From Mermis nigrescens (Eukaryota > Nematoda > Enoplea > Mermithida > Mermithidae): DNA of 64,000 bases. Positions 56,688 to 64,000 of this stretch are shown here, piece by piece (position 1 is the first letter of the stretch; each line of letters starts with the position of its first letter). The translations under genes and the position numbers were made by a program. A model generated the notes under the pieces. That model was not told the origin of the DNA and searched no databases. It saw only the letters and a list, made by a program, of their open reading frames with translations. The stretch is taken from contig JAVLUZ010000507.1 in assembly GCA_036768485.1 (NCBI GenBank), positions 1,184,102-1,248,101 on the forward strand, written 5' to 3'.

Positions 56688-56951
56688 ACACATGGGCGTG
56701 GGAGTATGCACCCCCCAGAAGTTGAAATACCCCCCCCTTCAGAAATTAAAATACCCCCCCCCCCCCGAAAATTTTTTTTGCTTTTTTAGCAATTTTTTGA
56801 TGCCATTGGATAGAGCTTGATGAGAAACGTCGAAAAATGGTGTTTTTTTGCCATACGACCACTTTTAAGACCATTTTTTGACCTTTGAAAATTTTTTCAC
56901 CCCCAGAAATTTTTTCACCCCCCCCAGAATTTCGGTGCTGCCCACCTATGT
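56688..56951. mobile_element. hAT-type MITE, copy 11 (exact 8-bp TSD)
   Basis: 264 bp from acacatgggcgtggg to gcccacctatgt, flanked on both sides by ttgtcacc. Confidence 0.92.
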
Positions 56952-56963
56952 TTGTCACCACAC

Positions 56964-57147
56964 AACACGTGGGCGTGGAGGGATATGCATCCCCCAGTAG
57001 TTTAAATAACCTCCCAGATTTCAAGTTTTGAAATTTATTGTTTTTTCGCATTCTATGATGCCAGTGGATAGTGCTCGATGAGAAACGTTGAAAAATGGTC
57101 TTTTTTCTCTAAACTATTACTTTAAGACCACGTTTTGACCTTGAAAC
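56964..57147. mobile_element. hAT-type MITE, copy 12, truncated right end
   Basis: It begins aacacgtgggcgtgg only 13 bp after copy 11 and carries gatgagaaacgttgaaaaat, but stops after accttgaaaccccc. The G-run right terminus is missing. Confidence 0.75.
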
Positions 57148-57149
57148 CC

Positions 57150-58710
<1,561 letters not shown>

Positions 58711-58711
58711 T

Positions 58712-58746
58712 TAGGTAGCGCGTTAGCGCGTACCTATAATATACTT
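58712..58746. other. taggtagcgcg hairpin motif, copy 2
   Basis: taggtagcgcgttagcgcg, then tacctataatatactt, matches the copy at 26030 base for base. It sits between the (AT)n tract and a palindrome arm. Confidence 0.65.
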
Positions 58747-60870
58747 GGGTACCCCTAACACCTGTGCACCACCCCAACAGCTATAACGGGACACTTCTGG
58801 AAGGTGCGGTTTTTTTTAAAAGAAAGATAATAAAAAAATGCGCTGCCCATGTATTTTTGTTTTTCTTGAAACTCAAACTGACTGTGTAAAGAATGTGTAA
58901 GTTTTGTGTGACGTTATAACATGAGACAAATTTTGGGATCTTTTTTACTGTGGCATGGAGAACTGAGTATTGATGACTCGAAGAATTGAGCGTCATAGGA
59001 TAGTAGAGGGATGAATTCTACAGATAAACTTTTTTGTTTTTTTTTTGAAATTCGCATTAGTTATCGAATGGCAGTGTAAAGAGTGCGAAAATCTGGGGTG
59101 AAAAAGCACTTTTTGGTCGAGTTTTCAACCTGCTTATGTCCGATACTAACTCCGGTTATGAGTTTTTTAAAATGTTTTGTAACAGAAATGTAGAGCGGAT
59201 CAAGGGTTACATTCTGCATATAAGCAAAGTCTTCTATGCTCTATGGTGAGTTAGATCCTGGGGTTTAAAGTTTACACTCTAGTGGATGGTGGAAAAACGG
59301 ATTTTAACTAAGATTTCTCTGTCAAATTTTCCCGCTTATAAGTCAGGGTGAATTTAATATAGCAGTAATAAAGTGCCTCAGGGGCTACACTTCGCAGCAA
59401 AACCGCATTTCAAAAAACGCAATATTGAGTTGGTTTATGGGGTAAAAATTTCTAAAATCAGAGGTAAAATGGGCGAAAAAAACACGTTTTTTTCCGAATT
59501 TTGATTAATAAACGTTTTAAATAATTTTTGCAAGAGAATTATGGCAGATGGTAATTGTACTACGATTTAAAAGTTACAAATTGTACCAAACTGAATTTCT
59601 TCAAGCTCAATGGGAGTTCGGCACGGAATTTTAAAGCTTTAAGGTTTTCTAAATGATGGAAAAGCTTCTTTTGTTGCGTTTTTTGTTCGCCACTTTCTCC
59701 GTCCAGAAGTCGGGATAAATTAATAGAATAATAATAATGTGCTTTATATCGGGTGCATGTCAAAGCAAATTGTCTATACATTAATATTTAGCGAGTGTAA
59801 AGTCAAAAATTTGGTGTTTAAAATGCGTTTCTGTCTTTGCTTTTTCTGCCTGCTTCTCCGGTCATGAGTCAGGGACACGATAATCAAGTCTAGAAATGGA
59901 CCAGGAACCAAATTCGATATGCCAGTCTGGCGCATATGTTTACACTCTACAGTGTTGTGAAGTGGTTTACACCTATTGTTAGTTTGCCCATGGAACATTA
60001 TGGAGACTTAATTTTTTTCATAAATATTAATCGTAATATCGGAAAAATATCGAAATTACGAATCTGACCAAAATCTTCTTTATACTAGGTGTTTACATGA
60101 AGTTTACACTACATATGTATTTATCTTCGTTTTTGGAGCATTCCAGAAACCTAATTCTTCCCTGAGCTCCTAAAAATTTTCAAAGGATCAAATGTGAGAC
60201 GTCACGTAGGCGTGCTTGTTTACATCCAACAGTGATGTAATGTAGTTTACACTCATTGTTTATTTGTCCTTAGACCATTGTAGAGACATAATTTTTTCAT
60301 GAATGTTGATCATAATATCCGAGTAATTTTACACTGCAGTTAGCCTTTGCTTTAGAGCATTGCAAAAACCGAAATTTTTTCCTGAGATCTAAAATTTACA
60401 GGGAATGAAATATATACATCAGTTGGGCGCGCTTGCTTACACTCAGCAGTATTGCAAAGTGCTTAAACCTAATGTTTATTTGTCTTTAAAACATTATGGA
60501 GACTCGTTTTTCCATAAATGTTGAAAGTAATATCGGAGCAATATCAAAATACGAATCCGACTAAAATATTCGTTACGCTTGTGTTTGCGTAAAGTTTACA
60601 TTACGTGTTAACCTTAATTCGATAGACTTGCAGAGACTTTGTAACTGAAGTCAAGAAATTTTCAAGGATTCATATGTGACATCAATTAAAGTGAGTTTGT
60701 TTACCCTCGAAAGTAATCTAAAGTGATTTAAAAAATTATGTTCAAGTGTCCTCAGATCATTGAAGAGATGTAATTTTGTCTTAAATGGGTTGCATTAAAG
60801 TTAAATCCTTCTTAGTCGTGTTTATAATATGTTTCACAAAATCTTGCACATGGAGAGAAATCGTTTAATT
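58741..60870. repeat. gtgtaaa palindrome arm, inverted copy
   Basis: It starts with the outer end (acgggacacttctggaaggtgcggtt) and proceeds through the same blocks as 19495-21180. The later part is extended by three internal repeats of a 230 bp block (atgttgat/gaaagtaatatcggagcaat, tttacac...ttatttgtc). No coding sequence. Confidence 0.6.
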
Positions 60871-61094
60871 GATGTAATTGCCGCGTGCTTTAAAATGAAC
60901 CAGCAATCACACTACTGTGCTCAGAAGTCGACAGCGATATGCAGCTTTATTGTAATCATGTATTAATAAGCCGTAAATCGGAAATACACCATTTGGAATG
61001 GGAAAGGCTGCAGTTAATGAATACATATGCTAAACTTATTATCATAGGTAGCGCAATAGCGCTTTGATGTACTTGGCCTTCTTTTTTCTTATAT

Positions 61095-63130
61095 GTTTAT
61101 CACAGCGAGGTGAAATTTGTGTCCCCCTCATTGCAACAACGGCACACACTTGGGAGAAGCGGTTTTTTTAATCGATGGATTATTAAAAAATTCGATGCTC
61201 GTGTTTTTTTCTTTTGTTTACACTCAATACTGAGTTGGCAATGAGCGTGTAAAGTGTAGCAAAATCAAATAATTTGCGGAGGGCCAATGTTTTTTTAAAT
61301 GTTGCTCCCCAGCTGTAGATTAAGAATCTGACCTCTTTAAATTACTTTACACTCAATGGTTATTGCACAAAAGTGTAAAGTATACGTGTTTTTTACTTTG
61401 CGTGTCCTTCAGCTTGAGCCTAACTCAATTTTTTGTTTCTGTGTAGTCCAATCGGTTATATAATGTATAGGGTTTGCAAAATCTCAAATCGATTTTTTTC
61501 TTCTTTATAACGCAATATTTCTGATTCGTGATCGTTTGCAAAGGTTTAAGACGAAAACGGATATCTCTTCAACTACTCCGCTAAGTAGGCGGAACACGTT
61601 GACTGATGTTTGAAAGGTGCCCTGACCTTAACGTTACAGGATCCCAGTTTATTTTGTTTTATACATCCAATATTGCGGTATTAGCCCAAGTGTAAAGTTT
61701 ACACCGAGAAGCATTTTGGCGCCCAGAGCGTCGTGGATGATGAATTTTAAATGTTCTCCGTAAGGTCAGAATAACGAATATGACCTTTAAACTTTTCTAC
61801 AGCCAGTGCGTTTGTTGAGGTATAAAGAGGTGAACTTTGAATTATACCAACATCTATTTTCTAATGCCGATAGATAACTTCACGTATATTTTTGATCAGA
61901 TTTTTCGAATTTCAGAGGTTTTTGACTCATCTTTATTAAATAATTATTTTTATCATCATAAATGCAATTATTCTTAAACTTCAGTAGAATGATGAATATC
62001 TTTTAAAATAGGATAATCAAGCTGAAATCTGCTGATATGTCGAGTTGGCGCAGTGGTTGGCAACTCCGTTCTCGGATCCGGTATTAAACAAAGAATGATG
62101 GGTTCGAATCTTCCGAATGCTGACATTTTTCATTTTTTAAATTCTTTGGCAAAACCATGTACTTCATTTGACTCATATATCTATTTAGGTTCTGCAGATA
62201 ACCCTTTTGGTTTTTTGAAATTTGCCTCAATTCTCGAATGGGAGTGTAAAGAGTGCGAAAATCTGGGGGCGAAAAGATTCTATTTTGGTCGAATTTTCGA
62301 CTTGTTTATGTCTGCCAACAACTCCAGTTATAGTTTAAGGAAAGTTTTTGTGACAGAAATGTACTTGATCAAGGTTATTTTGTGTTTTTACCAGCGAACT
62401 TTTCTACAATCAATACGCAGTTAGTACCAGGGTTTTAAACTTTACTCTAGTGGATGAGTAAAAACAGATTTTGCCCAAGATTTCTCTGCCAAAAGTGGGG
62501 TTGGACAATAAAATAGAAATAAAGTAACTTCTTAATGGCTACACGTCGAAGCGAGCCGCGTTCAAAAAACGTTATATTGAGTTGTTTATAGTGGAAGTTC
62601 GAAATCTGAGAAAAATAAAAACAAGTTTTTTCGTATTTTGATTGATAAATCATATCAAATATTTTGCGGAACATAAGTTTGGCACATACAAAACCTACTA
62701 TACCCAAGGCGAAATAAACTGGCCCAAACTGACTTTATTTACAATGAATGGGCGTTATGTTCAGATTTTTAAAGTGTACAATGTGGTGGACAGTGGAAAA
62801 TACGTGTTTGTACATTTTTTGTCTTCGCCACTTTCTCTGTTAAGAAGTCGGGCGAGGTCGAATAGGATAAAAGTAAAGGCAAAATTCTAGTTTTTTCACG
62901 TAAAATCAGAATTGGGAATTTGACTGTTAGTATTCTCTACACTTAGTAGTTTTGTAAAGTTTGCACAATTCATTTGTTGTTAATATGTAGTTTATACTAC
63001 AAATTTTATTTTTACTACTAAATCTGAGCGTTAGTGTTCCTTACACTTGAGTATTTGCGTGAAATTTTAATTTTTGCCGGAAAACTTTGTTTTTAATTTA
63101 CCAACATCCCACCTTTTTCAAATTTCTTAA
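61095..63130. repeat. gtgtaaa palindrome arm, second inverted copy
   Basis: It again starts near a taggtagcgca motif (61046). The stretch gagtgtaaagagtgcgaaaatctgggg near 62240 repeats that near 59070 almost exactly. It is interrupted by a tRNA-like insert at 62038-62125. Confidence 0.6.
62038..62125 (+). other. tRNA-like sequence (SINE head or pseudo-tRNA)
   Basis: The A box tggcgcagtgg and B box ggttcgaatct are well formed and 43 bp apart, farther than in a normal short-arm tRNA. The ends gtcgag and ctgac pair for four bases. It is probably a tRNA pseudogene or the head of a SINE inserted in the palindrome arm. Confidence 0.5.
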
Positions 63131-63604
63131 AGTTTAAAATCTTCTACAATTTTCCATAATTTAATGGTAGGTTTAAACTTTAAGTTTCTCTTGGTTTACA
63201 ACTCGCTTAGCAAGCTCATTTTTCAATACTTTTTCATAGTGATCAATCGCGTTTAGTTCGGAATTCCGGACGGTCTTTATTTTATTACTCGGCTTAAAGG
63301 TTCCAAGGTTCGTTCGATTATTTTTATCGCAAATTCAAACACAAAATTTCAATTTAAAAATCATAAAAATTATTTCATAATTTTTATGTGAGATGACTGG
63401 CTGGTTGAGAGCTCTTTTTTTGTTGTTTTCATTGTTCCATTGTGCTCGTAGGAACCAGAAAAGAAATACTTTTTCGCCATAGGTATTCTATGGCGAAAGC
63501 AAGTTAACAAAGCTTTTGCATTAAATATTTTTTGTCCAAAATAGGTCAACTGACCTAGGGCAAAATTCCAGGGTTACTTAATTACTACTGTTAGGTTTTT
63601 AGCA

Positions 63605-63775
63605 CAGCTGCCAATAGCTCCGTAGGTACGGACGAATTTAGGTCCGGAGGAGTTTGAGACCGAAGCTATTGAGGGTCGTGGTGGTTGAGTCCGGCGTTTC
63701 GCCCTAGCAACCTGACCAGCGCTAAGTGTAGCCAGGTACTCGGCGTCCTGTCGTAGGTACGTTATATGTCGTTTC
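63605..63775. other. GC-rich structured patch
   Basis: caatagct (63612) pairs with agctattg (63664-63671), enclosing a second stem tccgta/tacgga. Downstream are ggttgagtccgg (B-box-like) and a cctg...caggt pairing. It has much higher GC than its surroundings. It could be a non-coding RNA, a SINE or the 5' part of a LINE; I cannot decide. The flanks 63130-63600 and 63775-64000 show nothing I recognise. Confidence 0.35.
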
Positions 63776-64000
63776 CAAGTTAATGAAAGTGTAACGACCT
63801 CTATAATTTAAAGCAGGACTGTTTAGAATGTAACATATATTTACTATAGCTAATAAAAAATAGTGAACTTTATACTTCCGACAATCAAGAGCATATCTAA
63901 CTCAGTTTTAAATTTATGCAGTCTGATTGATTGGTGCAGACGGTTATAAAAATCTAGGGAGTCTATTTTTTAAAAAACAATATTTTTCAAATTTAGAGGC

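Overview
The window is nuclear DNA of an invertebrate animal, AT-rich and dominated by transposable elements. I cannot name the species. The evidence is a serpin gene split by spliceosomal introns, a Polinton/Maverick, a Ty3/Gypsy-type retroelement, hAT, Helitron and foldback elements, tRNA-like sequences, and no prokaryotic operons or Shine-Dalgarno sites. Many of the longest open frames lie inside repeats and are not genes.

Layout. 1-2716: an 83-84 bp satellite array that continues off the left edge. 2720-5060: sparse DNA with a GC-rich patch and a GC-rich minisatellite. 5060-12950: a decayed Polinton, every gene on the minus strand. It holds a packaging ATPase, an HMG-box-like protein, small Cys-rich and transmembrane proteins, a DDE integrase with chromodomain, and a protein-primed DNA polymerase B. 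Several genes are preceded by a TATA box, and two share a duplicated promoter block. I find no capsid or protease genes, and polymerase, integrase and ATPase are all broken. 13000-13470: direct repeats and hairpins.

14842-30898: a host serpin gene (plus strand). I assembled it from four exons with good splice sites and phases, separated by introns of about 6.9, 2.6 and 5.5 kb that are filled with large palindromic repeats. It carries one in-frame stop and two one-base deletions, and its reactive-centre loop is too short, so it is probably a pseudogene. About 31429-37482: a 6 kb imperfect palindrome with a C2H2 zinc-finger-type gene at its centre. A hAT element has inserted in one arm, and another hAT-like element sits inside that one. 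38612-41193: a non-autonomous Helitron with its body duplicated in tandem.

41460-52725: a decayed retroelement in the order gag, env-like, protease-RT-RNase H-integrase. The env-like gene lies between gag and pol, which is unusual. Its gag is split by a 3.8 kb terminal-inverted-repeat element, and its env-like gene by two copies of a short hAT-type MITE. That MITE family (about 210-280 bp, 8-bp target duplications) has at least eleven copies between 15 kb and 57 kb. 52.7-58.4 kb is mostly unassigned DNA with a T-rich tandem repeat. 58.47-58.71 kb is an (AT)n tract. 58.74-63.13 kb holds two more copies of the palindrome arm found in the serpin introns. A GC-rich structured patch lies near the right edge.
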